Source: Microbispora hainanensis (lineage in GTDB: Bacteria; Actinomycetota; Actinomycetes; Streptosporangiales; Streptosporangiaceae). From it: 64,000 nucleotides of DNA. The stretch lies in the NCBI RefSeq assembly GCF_036186745.1, contig NZ_CP108086.1, forward strand, positions 3,286,001 to 3,350,000, given 5' to 3'. Position numbers and translations under genes: made by a program. Of the stretch, positions 15,941 through 25,179 are shown piece by piece; the first letter of the stretch is position 1; each line of letters starts with the position of its first letter. The notes beneath the pieces are model-generated. The model did no database searches, was not told the origin of the DNA, and saw only the letters and a program-made list of their open reading frames with translations.

Positions 15941-16738
15941 GTGTCCGAGGTCAACTCCGGGCCGGCCGCCGAGCCGGACGCGGTACTCGTAGAGATCGTC
16001 GACGGCGGCGTGGCCGTCGTCACCATCAACCGGCCCAAGGCCAGGAACGCCGTGAACGGCGCGGTGGCGCGCGGGATCGCGGCCGCCATGGACGAGCTGG
16101 ACGGCAGCCCCGACGTGTCCGCGATCGTCCTCACCGGGGCCGGTGGCACGTTCTGCGCGGGGATGGACCTGAAGGGCTTCCTCACCGGCGACATGCCGGT
16201 GGTCGAGGGCCGGGGCTTCGGCGGCATCACCGAGGCGCCGCCCAGGAAGCCCGTCCTCGCCGCGGTCGAGGGATACGCGCTGGCGGGCGGCTTCGAGCTG
16301 GCGCTGTCGTGCGACATCATCGTGGCGTCCGAGGAGGCCAAGTTCGGCCTTCCCGAGCCCAAGCGCGGCCTGGTCGCCGGCGCGGGCGGGATCATGCGGC
16401 TGCCGCGCCGGATCCCGTACCACGCCGCCATGGAGATCGCCCTGACCGGCGATCACTATCCGGCGGCCCGGCTGTACGAGCTGGGGCTGGTCAACCGGAT
16501 CACCTACCCGGGCGAGGCGCTCAACGGCGCGCTCGAACTGGCCCGCACGATCGCCAAGAACGCGCCGCTGGCGCTCGCCGCGACCAAGCGGGTCATCGTC
16601 GAGTCGGCCGACTGGCCGCTCGACGAGATGTTCCGCAGGCAGAGCGAGATCGTGGGCCCGATCTTCGCCTCGAAGGACGCGATGGAGGGCGCGGCGGCGT
16701 TCGCCGAGAAGCGCGCCCCCATCTGGAAGGGCGAGTAG
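15941..16738 (+). CDS. Enoyl-CoA hydratase/isomerase (crotonase family)
   Basis: 265 residues from GTG at 15941. Crotonase fold signatures: oxyanion-hole residues in AGGTFCAGMDLKGF and in LAGGFELALSCD, and a helix with FGLPEPKRGLVAGAGG carrying the Glu/Pro-Glu catalytic region. Hydrates 2-enoyl-CoA esters or isomerises them. Shares a transcript with the SDR dehydrogenase, matching consecutive steps of fatty-acyl or branched-chain acyl-CoA breakdown. Confidence 0.88.
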   Translation: MSEVNSGPAAEPDAVLVEIVDGGVAVVTINRPKARNAVNGAVARGIAAAMDELDGSPDVSAIVLTGAGGTFCAGMDLKGFLTGDMPVVEGRGFGGITEAPPRKPVLAAVEGYALAGGFELALSCDIIVASEEAKFGLPEPKRGLVAGAGGIMRLPRRIPYHAAMEIALTGDHYPAARLYELGLVNRITYPGEALNGALELARTIAKNAPLALAATKRVIVESADWPLDEMFRRQSEIVGPIFASKDAMEGAAAFAEKRAPIWKGE

Positions 16739-16771
16739 ACCGCACCTTCGCAGGGACCCGCGGGAACCGTT

Positions 16772-16798
16772 CGGGGCGCTCCGTCCAGGGGCGCCCCG
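16772..16798. terminator. Hairpin after the enoyl-CoA hydratase gene
   Basis: CGGGGCGC (16772-16779) pairs with GCGCCCCG (16791-16798) around an 11-base loop, 33 bases after the stop. No U-tract, as often in actinomycete terminators. Confidence 0.5.
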
Positions 16799-16841
16799 AG
16801 CCATGTCCGGGCCCGTCGCAGACGTCGCCTCGCGGCCTTCC

Positions 16842-16909
16842 CGCCCCTTCCCGCTTTCCGCCCCTTCCCGCTCCCCGCCCCTTCCCGCTCCCCGCCCCTT
16901 CCCGCTCCC
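16842..16909. repeat. 17-bp pyrimidine-rich tandem repeat, four copies
   Basis: Units of CGCCCCTTCCCGCTCCC at 16842, 16859, 16876 and 16893, with a partial fifth. It lies in the gap between two convergent genes. One strand is purely C/T/G-poor, so it could form triplex or stall polymerase; no function is established. Confidence 0.8.
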
Positions 16910-16976
16910 CGCCGCTTCACTTTGCCCGCCTCCCGCTGCTCGCAGGGGCCGGACGCCGGGCGAACGCGAAGCCGGG

Positions 16977-17885
16977 TCAGAGCGGGTCGCCGAGCGGGCC
17001 GTGCTCCTCCTCCAGCGCGTCCGCCCAGTGGGCGGCGAAGTCCGGCTGGGTGCCGTCCACGTCGGTGAAGCCGTACTCCTTGTAGAGCCCCCAGGTGGCC
17101 AGCGCGCGTCCGGTCTTGGCCATGACGCCGGGGTCGGCGGCCAGGGCGGCGACGGCCCGTCCCAGGTAGGCGGGGGTCTCGGAATGGGCGAAGTGAGGAT
17201 CCTGCGCGATCGCGTCCCGCCAGGTGGCCTCGGTCACGCCGAAGTGGTCGAGCATCGCCTCCGACCGCAGATAACCCGGCGTGATGGCGACCGCCGCCAC
17301 GCCGTACGGCTTCAGCTCCGCGGCCTGGGCGACGGCGAGGCGGATCACGGTGGACTTGGCGATGTCGTAGAAGAACACGCCGCGATAGCGGGCGGTGTTG
17401 CCGTCGGTGACCTCCACGACCAGGCCGCTCCGGCGGGCCACCATCAGCGGAAGCGCGAACCGGCTCGTGATGATGTGCGTCTCCACCGCCCGGCGCAGCA
17501 CGCGCAGGCCGGTGTCGATGTCCTGCTCCCACAGGGGATGCTCCCAGTCCATCAGCGCGTCGCCGCCCCACACCGAGTTGACCAGGACGTCGAGCCGCCC
17601 GTCCCGCTCGGCGGCGATCCGGTCGACCAGGGCGCGCACCTGCTCGGGGTCGCTGTGGTCGGTGCGCACCGCGATGCCGGTGCCGCCGGCGGCGGTGACC
17701 CGCGCCGCGGTCTCCTCGATGGTCTCCGGGCGGTCCAGGTCGGAGCGGCCGGCCGTGCTGCTGCGGCCGGTGACGTAGACCGTGGCGCCCGCGGCCCCGA
17801 GCTCGACGGCGATGCCGCGTCCGCCGCCCCGCGTGCCTCCGGCGACCAGGGCGACCTTCCCGGCGAGCGGCTGGGTGTCGTTCAT
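16977..17885 (-). CDS. SDR family oxidoreductase, DHRS1-like
   Basis: 302 residues from ATG at 17885, which follows AAGGAGAT closely; the frame is open far upstream but that part is antisense to other genes. NAD(P) site ALVAGGTRGGGRGIAVELG with a G-rich insertion and TGRSS (NADP-type). VLVNSVWGGD is typical of the DHRS1-like SDR group. The catalytic pair is YDIAK; the usual Ser 13 residues before the Tyr is Thr (EVTDGNT). Substrate unknown. Its start overlaps the stop of a possible small upstream ORF. Confidence 0.85.
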   Translation of the reverse strand: MNDTQPLAGKVALVAGGTRGGGRGIAVELGAAGATVYVTGRSSTAGRSDLDRPETIEETAARVTAAGGTGIAVRTDHSDPEQVRALVDRIAAERDGRLDVLVNSVWGGDALMDWEHPLWEQDIDTGLRVLRRAVETHIITSRFALPLMVARRSGLVVEVTDGNTARYRGVFFYDIAKSTVIRLAVAQAAELKPYGVAAVAITPGYLRSEAMLDHFGVTEATWRDAIAQDPHFAHSETPAYLGRAVAALAADPGVMAKTGRALATWGLYKEYGFTDVDGTQPDFAAHWADALEEEHGPLGDPL

Positions 17886-18049
17886 GCGATCTCCTTCGAG
17901 CGGGCACGCGGCCGCCGCCTCGCCGGGCAGGGCCAGGATCGCCCCTCGCTGCGCCTCGTGGACGACCAGTGCTGCGGATCGGTCGGGTCCATGCACAGGA
18001 ACGCCAGGTGGTTCTTGATACTCCCGCCCGGCCCTCCTGGCAACCCCAT
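17882..18049 (-). CDS. Possible 55-residue small protein coupled to the SDR gene
   Basis: ATG at 18049 begins MGLPGGPGGSIKNHLAFLCM and a DPTDPQHW segment follows. The stop TGA overlaps the SDR start as ATGA, a layout normally kept for coupling. The first half has a protein-like composition and high-GC3 codon use; the second half is Arg/Pro/Ser-rich and encodes the SDR ribosome site. No clear ribosome site precedes it and I do not recognise the family. It may be the end of a decayed gene. Confidence 0.35.
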   Translation of the reverse strand: MGLPGGPGGSIKNHLAFLCMDPTDPQHWSSTRRSEGRSWPCPARRRPRARSKEIA

Positions 18050-18113
18050 GGCATGATCCCGCCGGATCAGGGCAGTCCGCTCGTTTGTGAGCGGGACTGC
18101 GTACGGTGAAAGC

Positions 18114-18740
18114 ATGAGTGATTCCGGGCCCGGGCTCCCCCGGCCGGGCCGGTCGATGCGGGAGCGAACGTCGGCGCTGCTCACCGGCGCCCTCGGCAGC
18201 GCGATCCTGATGATCGTGCTCGTCTCGGTGATGTGGGCGATCGAGATCGTCGACTACGTGGAGGACGGACGGCTCGACAGGTATGGCATCGTCGCCCATG
18301 AAACGGACGGCCTGCCCGGGATCCTGTTCGCGCCGTTCCTGCATGCCGGGTTCGGCCATCTGATGGCGAACTCGGTGCCGCTGCTGATCCTGGGGTTCGT
18401 GGCCGCCATCCGGGGGATCGGCAGGTTCCTCGCGGCGAGCCTGGTCGTCATCCTGGTCAGCGGGCTGGGCGTGTGGTTCACCAGCCCGCCGGACACCCTG
18501 ACGATCGGCGCGAGCGGCCTCGTCTTCGGATATTTCGGTTATGTCGTGGCCCGGGGCCTCTTCGACCGCCGGACCCTCGACATCGTGCTCGGCGTCGTGG
18601 TCGCCGTGCTCTACTACTCGATCCTGTGGGGAGCCCTGCCCACCCAGCCGGGCGTCTCCTGGCAGGGCCACCTGTTCGGCCTCATCGGCGGCGTGCTGGC
18701 CGCCTGGCTGCTGCGCCGCCGCAGGCCCGTGACGATCTGA
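18114..18740 (+). CDS. Rhomboid family intramembrane serine protease
   Basis: 208 residues from ATG at 18114 (an in-frame GTG at 18087 is also possible). About six membrane helices. The catalytic Ser is in TIGASGLVFGYFGY and the catalytic His in SWQGHLFGLIGG. HAGFGHLMANSVPLLILG is the conserved helix-2 region with the oxyanion His and Asn. Cleaves transmembrane substrates in the cytoplasmic membrane. Substrates cannot be inferred. Confidence 0.9.
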   Translation: MSDSGPGLPRPGRSMRERTSALLTGALGSAILMIVLVSVMWAIEIVDYVEDGRLDRYGIVAHETDGLPGILFAPFLHAGFGHLMANSVPLLILGFVAAIRGIGRFLAASLVVILVSGLGVWFTSPPDTLTIGASGLVFGYFGYVVARGLFDRRTLDIVLGVVVAVLYYSILWGALPTQPGVSWQGHLFGLIGGVLAAWLLRRRRPVTI

Positions 18741-18752
18741 CCCGCGAACGGC

Positions 18753-19430
18753 TCACGAGCCGGGAGACGGCGTGGCGTTCCCGATCTCGAACGCGGTGGG
18801 GTCGTCGACGACCCGGCAGGGCTGCACGGGCCCTTCCGTCAGCCGCCCCGAGAACTGCCAGGCGACTCCCGGGTGGCCGGCGTCCGGCTCCACCGGATTC
18901 TCGTTGACCTCGATCATGACGGTCTGCCCCGGCTCGATGAACTCGGGGTGGATGGTGATGCCGTTCTCCGGCCGGATCGCCTTGCTCGACGGCGTGTTCT
19001 CCAGTTGCCTCCGGATGCGCGCCTGGACGGCCGGGTCCCTGCTCTCCAGGTCCTTCTTGGCGAAGGAGGTCCGGTCGCCCTTCACGAAGGGAGCGCGCCC
19101 GTCGGCGCACCTCTTGCCCAGTGGCAGATAGGTGATGTCGGCGTGCACACCCATCTTCGCCAGGTCCCGCTCGACCGGGTCCGGGTCCCGGAACTCGTTG
19201 ATCTTGAGGTTGATCGAGCCGTCCGGGTTCTTCGTCAGCGCGTACGCCGGGGTCTGCCCGCCGACCACCAGCGGTACGGCGGCGGCCACCGCGGCGGCGG
19301 CGACCACGGCGCCGGCCAGGTATCGGGGCCGGGCGATCCGGCGTACGGCCGGCACGCGCGTCCGCGCCTCACGGGCCACGATCTCCGCCTTGAGCTGCGC
19401 GAGCAGTCTGTCCTCGAAAGTGGCGTTCAC
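18753..19430 (-). CDS. Anti-sigma-factor-like single-pass membrane protein
   Basis: 225 residues from GTG at 19430. A cytoplasmic N-terminus of about 35 residues (FEDRLLAQLKAEIVA), one membrane helix (about 37-58) and a soluble extracytoplasmic domain with two cysteines. This layout and position are usual for the partner gene of SigE-type ECF sigma factors in Streptosporangiales. The start overlaps, as GTGA, the stop of a short sigma-factor remnant, so the normal partner gene has been lost. Function therefore orphaned or taken over by another sigma factor. Confidence 0.7.
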   Translation of the reverse strand: MNATFEDRLLAQLKAEIVAREARTRVPAVRRIARPRYLAGAVVAAAAVAAAVPLVVGGQTPAYALTKNPDGSINLKINEFRDPDPVERDLAKMGVHADITYLPLGKRCADGRAPFVKGDRTSFAKKDLESRDPAVQARIRRQLENTPSSKAIRPENGITIHPEFIEPGQTVMIEVNENPVEPDAGHPGVAWQFSGRLTEGPVQPCRVVDDPTAFEIGNATPSPGS

Positions 19431-19549
19431 TTCGTTCCTCCGATCAGTTCCATGACCCCGGGAAAGCGCTGGACATGCCGCCGGTAGAAGGCCTCGAACG
19501 CGTCGGGATCACGGGCGAAGCCCGCCGGACCCGTCTGTCTACGGCGCAC
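19427..19549 (-). pseudogene. Remnant of a SigE-type ECF sigma factor gene (40 codons)
   Basis: GTG at 19549, with GAGGGGAG upstream, starts a 40-residue frame. Residues 11-29 (FARDPDAFEAFYRRHVQRF) are the typical opening of sigma region 2 in these factors. The frame then jumps to PGVMELIGGTK and stops, overlapping the next gene start as GTGA. Start, ribosome site, first helix and stop overlap survive, while about 120-150 codons (rest of region 2, region 4) are missing. An in-frame internal deletion is the simplest explanation. It could still act as a leader peptide that drives translation of the downstream gene. Confidence 0.65.
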
Positions 19550-19645
19550 CGGCGCTCCCCTCGGTCGTGTGAGAAAACACATCCCTGCGTGGACGGAGCG
19601 CCGCACACCGTTACAAGGCCGGAGAAACCACCGGCCGGAGAAACG

Positions 19646-19674
19646 AAAAAGCCGACGGTCCGGAGACCGCCGGC
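19646..19674 (-). terminator. Intrinsic terminator of serC
   Basis: Read on the minus strand, a 10-bp stem (19665-19674 with 19651-19660, one G-T pair) with a four-base loop is followed by five U residues (19646-19650). A second GC-only hairpin (19682-19704) lies between it and the serC stop. Confidence 0.8.
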
Positions 19675-19715
19675 GGGATCGGCGGCCGCCGGAGAGGCGG
19701 CCGCCGCGAGAACCG

Positions 19716-20831
<1,116 letters not shown>

Positions 20832-20952
20832 TCAAGCCTAGTGAGACCTGCGGATGCTCTAGACCATGGTCCGGATTCTGAGACATCATGGTCGGGTTTT
20901 AAGATCACACACCACCTGAAGACCGGCACTCCGCCTCCCGGGAGACTTTCGC

Positions 20953-23667
20953 GTGGCCGACCCGCACGCCGTCATCGAGGCACTGGTTCGCAGGCCGTTC
21001 ATCTGGCGGGCCGACCGTCCACTGCCTCTGGTCCTCGTCGTCGGCCGCGACGGCGGCGCGTTCGACACGGCCCGGCGTCTCGCCGAGCCCTTCGAGGACT
21101 TCCTACCGCAGGCCACGGTGCGGGCGGGGGAGTACGACACGCTGCGCGAGCTGGTCGAGGCGCTGGCGGGCGAGCACGGCCAGCTCGGCAAGCCGGTCGG
21201 CGGCTCGTTCCTGCCCCCGCCGCGGTTCCCGCTCGTCCAGTTCGTGCTGTGGGCGCGGCGTCAGCGCGAGGAGCCGCCTCCCGGGGAGCAGGTCGACGTG
21301 CCCGCCCGGACCTGGCCGCCCGATCCCCGGTCGCGTACGGGCCAGGACGAGTTCAAGGAGCGGCTCAAGGACTGGCGCAGGGGCAGGTACGGCGGCGACA
21401 GAGGGCGCAGGACCGCGGCGGACTTCATCGGCCGCGCGGCCACCACCTGGGTGCCGGTGGGCACGCTCGCCGTCTGGTCGCTGGGCGGCGCCTCCGACCT
21501 GGTCGGCGTGGTCCCGTGGGCGCTGGGCGTGCTCGTCGCCGTCGTCGGCACGTTGATCCAGGCCATGCTCTCGATCCGGGGGTCCTTCTTCAACGGCTGG
21601 TTCAGGAAGCAGCCCTACCTCGCCAGGAAGCCCTTCGAACGCCTGCCGAAGTACGCGCTGCGCATCGCCAACGCGAGCGAGGCGGAGATCGAGCGGCTGC
21701 TCGTCCACGCGCTGTGCCAGGACCTGCGCCAGGCCTACGGAAAGTGGCTGATCCCGTGGCCGAGCTGGGGGCGCGGCCTCTACGCGATGCTCGTCCTCGA
21801 CGCGCGCTGGCCCGGCGACGTCAACGAGCGGTTCCTGCGCACCCTGGAGGAGACGGTAGAGGAGACCGGCCTGCTGCCGCCGCTCCTCGTGCTGGCCGCG
21901 GTGCCCGAGTCGTTCGCGCCGGGCCGCCGCCCGGTCACCGCCGGCCGGCTGGCGGACCTGCCCGCGCTCGTGTCGGCGTGGCGGACGGCGGCGCGGCGGA
22001 GGGTGCCGCCGCTGCGGCTGATGGTCAGCGCGCCCACGATGCCACTGGACGACGACTATCGGCCGCACCTGCTGGCCCCCCGGATGCGGGCGATCGGCTA
22101 CTGGTGCGTGATGGCGCTGCTGCTGATCGGGCCGGTCGTCCTGCTGGGACGCATCCAGCAGGACCGGAACGCGCACTGCGGCGGCCTGTCGTGGGTCGAG
22201 CGCATCGGCACGGAGTGCGTCGGCGTCGTGAACGCCGACGGCCCGGCCCCGGAGGACATCTTCCCCTCGAAGGACATAAAGGATCTCGTCGCCAGGATCG
22301 ACGGCAACAACGCACTGGCCAGGAAGGCCGGGACGTACGTGAGCGTGGTGCTGTTCGGCGAATACTCCGTCGCGGAGAACGAGAACGACAGCGCGTTCGT
22401 CGGGGCCCGGGCGGAGCTGGCGGCCGTGGAGGAATACCAGCGGGGCGTCTCGAGCGCGCCCCGCCTCCAGGTGCTGGTGGCCAACGCCGGGACCAACTTC
22501 GCCCAGGGACGGCGTACGGCCGAGCTGGTCAGCGAGATGGCGGCCGAGGACCCGCGCATGCTCGGGGTGATCGGCTTCCAGCGCAGCGTCAGCGGCGTCG
22601 GGGACGCCATCAGGACGCTGCACACGGCGAAGATCCCGATGCTGGTCACCACCGCGACGGCCGACCGGCTCGGGTACGTCCCGGACGGTTCCGCCGGGTC
22701 CGACTACCCCTCGCCGTACGTGTTCCGCCTGGGGCCGTCGAACCTGCGGCAGGCGCGGCTGGCCGTCCGGTTCGCCCGCGAGCAGCTCTTCCGCGCCGTG
22801 CCCGAGCCGACCGCGGTGGTCGTCAAGGACCAGACGGACAACGACAACTACACGAACAACCTCGCCGACGACTACGTGAGCGAGGCCAGGGCGGAGCGGA
22901 TCAAGATCACCGAGAGCGTCCCCTACAAGGACCGGGGGACCGGCATGGACATGGCGGTGAGCCGGGCCTGCGCCCACCGGCCCGACCTGCTCCTCTACGC
23001 GGGGCGCGCGGCCGACTTCCTCGACTTCCTGCGCTACGTCGAGGGCAAGGACTGCGGCAAGGAGCAGATCAAGGTCCTCGCGGGCGACGACGTCATCAAG
23101 GCGGTGGCCAACAGCGGCGCCGAGATCGGGAACTACCGGCGTGTCCGGGTCTACTACGCGGCGCTGGCGAGCCGCGAACTGTGGCGGGACGGCGCGGCGG
23201 CGCCCACGGGCTTCCTCCAGGGCCTCCTGGGCGGCCGGCACGCCAAGGAGTCCGACGACAACCTCATCCTCAGCTACGACGCCGTCAAGCTGTTCTACGA
23301 GCGCGTCAACGCGGCCTATCGGGGCGGGCTGCCCAGCAGGGGAGACGTGCTCTACCAGATCTCCCTCATCTCCCCGCGCGACAGGTGGAACGGCTCCAGC
23401 GGGGTCATCTCCTTCGGCGCCACCGTCCACCAGCCCGAGAACAAGGCCATCGCGATCCTGAAGGTGACCGATTCGGGGAAGTCCGAGGTCGCGGTCCGCT
23501 GCGGGCTCCTCGCGACCACCGAGCCCCCGGACACCAGAGGCATCTGCCAGAACCTCGACGCGGAGCGCCCGGTGCCGAACGCCCCGGCGGCTCCCTCGGC
23601 CTCGGCCTTGTCCACGGCCCCGCCCACAGCCGGGCCCGCAGCCGGGCCCGCGGACTCCGGCCGCTGA
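20953..23667 (+). CDS. Membrane-anchored receptor-like protein with an extracellular PBP-I-like domain, function unknown
   Basis: 904 residues. Residues 1-160 are a soluble domain with LPLVLVVGRDGGAFDTARRL, lacking a Walker lysine. Hydrophobic segments lie at about 163-207. Residues 215-378 are a second soluble domain (FERLPKYALRIA, LPPLLVLAAVPES). One helix at 380-399 leads to an outer region of about 470 residues. That region resembles a type I periplasmic-binding/Leu-binding receptor: VSVVLFGEYS, LQVLVANAGTNFAQGRRTAEL, MLGVIGFQRSVSG, AKIPMLVTTATAD and PDLLLYAGRAADF. Cysteines C409, C422, C672, C701, C850 and C865 are all in the outer part, suggesting disulfides. A Pro/Ala tail ends it. The topology suggests ligand sensing coupled to an inner domain. 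I do not know a characterised family with this architecture. Confidence 0.75.
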   Translation: MADPHAVIEALVRRPFIWRADRPLPLVLVVGRDGGAFDTARRLAEPFEDFLPQATVRAGEYDTLRELVEALAGEHGQLGKPVGGSFLPPPRFPLVQFVLWARRQREEPPPGEQVDVPARTWPPDPRSRTGQDEFKERLKDWRRGRYGGDRGRRTAADFIGRAATTWVPVGTLAVWSLGGASDLVGVVPWALGVLVAVVGTLIQAMLSIRGSFFNGWFRKQPYLARKPFERLPKYALRIANASEAEIERLLVHALCQDLRQAYGKWLIPWPSWGRGLYAMLVLDARWPGDVNERFLRTLEETVEETGLLPPLLVLAAVPESFAPGRRPVTAGRLADLPALVSAWRTAARRRVPPLRLMVSAPTMPLDDDYRPHLLAPRMRAIGYWCVMALLLIGPVVLLGRIQQDRNAHCGGLSWVERIGTECVGVVNADGPAPEDIFPSKDIKDLVARIDGNNALARKAGTYVSVVLFGEYSVAENENDSAFVGARAELAAVEEYQRGVSSAPRLQVLVANAGTNFAQGRRTAELVSEMAAEDPRMLGVIGFQRSVSGVGDAIRTLHTAKIPMLVTTATADRLGYVPDGSAGSDYPSPYVFRLGPSNLRQARLAVRFAREQLFRAVPEPTAVVVKDQTDNDNYTNNLADDYVSEARAERIKITESVPYKDRGTGMDMAVSRACAHRPDLLLYAGRAADFLDFLRYVEGKDCGKEQIKVLAGDDVIKAVANSGAEIGNYRRVRVYYAALASRELWRDGAAAPTGFLQGLLGGRHAKESDDNLILSYDAVKLFYERVNAAYRGGLPSRGDVLYQISLISPRDRWNGSSGVISFGATVHQPENKAIAILKVTDSGKSEVAVRCGLLATTEPPDTRGICQNLDAERPVPNAPAAPSASALSTAPPTAGPAAGPADSGR

Positions 23668-23713
23668 CGCCTCGGGGCCTGGTCAGGGTCAGGACCACTC
23701 AGCGGCAGGACCC

Positions 23714-23781
23714 GTGAGCCAGCCGTGCGCGTGAGTGAGCCGTGCGCGTGAACGAGCCGTACGCGTGAGCGAGCCGTACGC
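23714..23781. repeat. 17-bp tandem repeat, four copies
   Basis: Four units of GTGAGCGAGCCGTACGC type (23714, 23731, 23748, 23765) with point differences only, lying between the receptor-like gene stop and the shared terminator. Confidence 0.85.
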
Positions 23782-23785
23782 GGAA

Positions 23786-23816
23786 ACGGCCCGCTCCCCG
23801 GAAGGGAACGGGCCGT
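23786..23816. terminator. Bidirectional terminator between convergent genes
   Basis: A 13-bp stem with one C-A mismatch (23786-23798 with 23804-23816) and a five-base loop separates the receptor-like gene from citrate synthase. Confidence 0.75.
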
Positions 23817-23902
23817 CACGTGTGCCGACGGGTGCGCGGGCGGGCCCTGCGGTCTCTCGGAGCTTGTGGCACGCCGCAGGGCCGCGACCCGCGCCCGGGG
23901 CC

Positions 23903-25009
23903 TCAGACCTTGCCGATGACCTCGGCGGCGCCGGGCACCTCGTTGATGGAGCGCTGCTTCGGGCCCACGTAGTTGGCGCTGGGGCGGACCAGCCTGCCCG
24001 TGCGCTTCTGCTCCAGGATGTGGGCGGCCCAGCCGGCGGTCCGGGCGCAGGTGAACATGGAGGTGAACATGTTCGACGGCACCTCGGCGAAGTCGAGGAC
24101 CACCGCGGCCCAATACTCCACGTTGGTCGCGAGGACCCGGTCGGGCTTGCGGGCGTGCAGTTCCTCGAGCGCGGCGGTCTCGAGCGCGGCCGCGACCTCG
24201 TAGCGGGGCGCGCCCAGCTCCTTGGCCGTACGCCGCAGCACGCGGGCACGGGGGTCCTCGGCCCGGTAGACCCGGTGGCCGAAGCCCATGAGCCGCTGGC
24301 CCTTGTCCAGCTCGCTCTGGACGTACTTGCGGGCGTCACCCATCTTCTCGACGCCCTCGATCATGTGCAGCACGCGCGCCGGCGCGCCGCCGTGCAGCGG
24401 GCCGGACATCGCGCCCACCGCGCCCGACAGGGCGGCCGCCACGTCGGCCCCGGTGGAGGCGATGACGCGGGCCGTGAACGTGGACGCGTTCATGCCGTGC
24501 TCCGCGGCGGACGTCCAGTAGGCGTCGATGGCCTTCACGTGCTTGGGGTCGGGCTCACCGCGCCAGCGGACCATGAAGCGCTCGACGATGCTCTCGGCCT
24601 CGTCCACGCGCTTCTGGGGGACCATGGGCTGGCCCAGGCCACGAGCCGACTGCGCGACGAACGACAGAGCGGTGACCGAGGCGCGTGCGAGATCGTCGCG
24701 GGCCTGGTCGTCGTCGATGTCGAGCAGCGGACGGAAACCGTACGACGGCGCCAGCATGGCCAGCGCGCTCTGTACGTCTACTCGGATGTCGCCGGAATGG
24801 ACGGGAAGTGGGTACGGCTCCGCCGGGGGCAGACCCGGCTGGAACGTGTTGTCGACGAGCAGGCCCCAGACGTGTCCATAGGAGACATTGCCCACGAGCT
24901 CTTCGATGTCGACGCCCCGATAACGCAGGGCGCCCCCTTCTTTGTCCGGTTCCGCGATCTCGGTCTCGAACGCCACCACGCCTTCGAGCCCGGGTTTGAA
25001 GTCGGACAT
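23903..25009 (-). CDS. Citrate synthase (short actinobacterial type, citrate synthase 2)
   Basis: 368 residues with a GGAGG site upstream of the ATG. Catalytic residues are seen as His in MSGPLHGGAPAR, His in LMGFGHRVYRAEDPR and Asp in VVLDFAEVP. Condenses acetyl-CoA and oxaloacetate, or possibly propionyl-CoA in methylcitrate formation; sequence alone does not separate these. The length matches the small second citrate synthase of actinomycetes. Divergent from pdxH, with 170 bases of shared upstream region. Confidence 0.9.
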   Translation of the reverse strand: MSDFKPGLEGVVAFETEIAEPDKEGGALRYRGVDIEELVGNVSYGHVWGLLVDNTFQPGLPPAEPYPLPVHSGDIRVDVQSALAMLAPSYGFRPLLDIDDDQARDDLARASVTALSFVAQSARGLGQPMVPQKRVDEAESIVERFMVRWRGEPDPKHVKAIDAYWTSAAEHGMNASTFTARVIASTGADVAAALSGAVGAMSGPLHGGAPARVLHMIEGVEKMGDARKYVQSELDKGQRLMGFGHRVYRAEDPRARVLRRTAKELGAPRYEVAAALETAALEELHARKPDRVLATNVEYWAAVVLDFAEVPSNMFTSMFTCARTAGWAAHILEQKRTGRLVRPSANYVGPKQRSINEVPGAAEVIGKV

Positions 25010-25179
25010 TCTCGGCCGCCTCCCTCTCTTGTGAAGTCCAGAGCCTTGATGTCGAGATACCGGCGGGTCAATTTAACCCGCAGCGCCCGACTGTCGCGCC
25101 CCCGGCCCTACCCAACGGGGTTCCCCCAGGCAGGGGCCACCGAGCGAGACGTGTACCGAGCACGCGAGAATACCTTTCC

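Noticed and set aside
16977-18671. 564-codon version of the DHRS1-like SDR gene
   Set aside because: The N-terminal 260 codons are antisense to the rhomboid gene and leader; a good ribosome site fixes the start at 17885.
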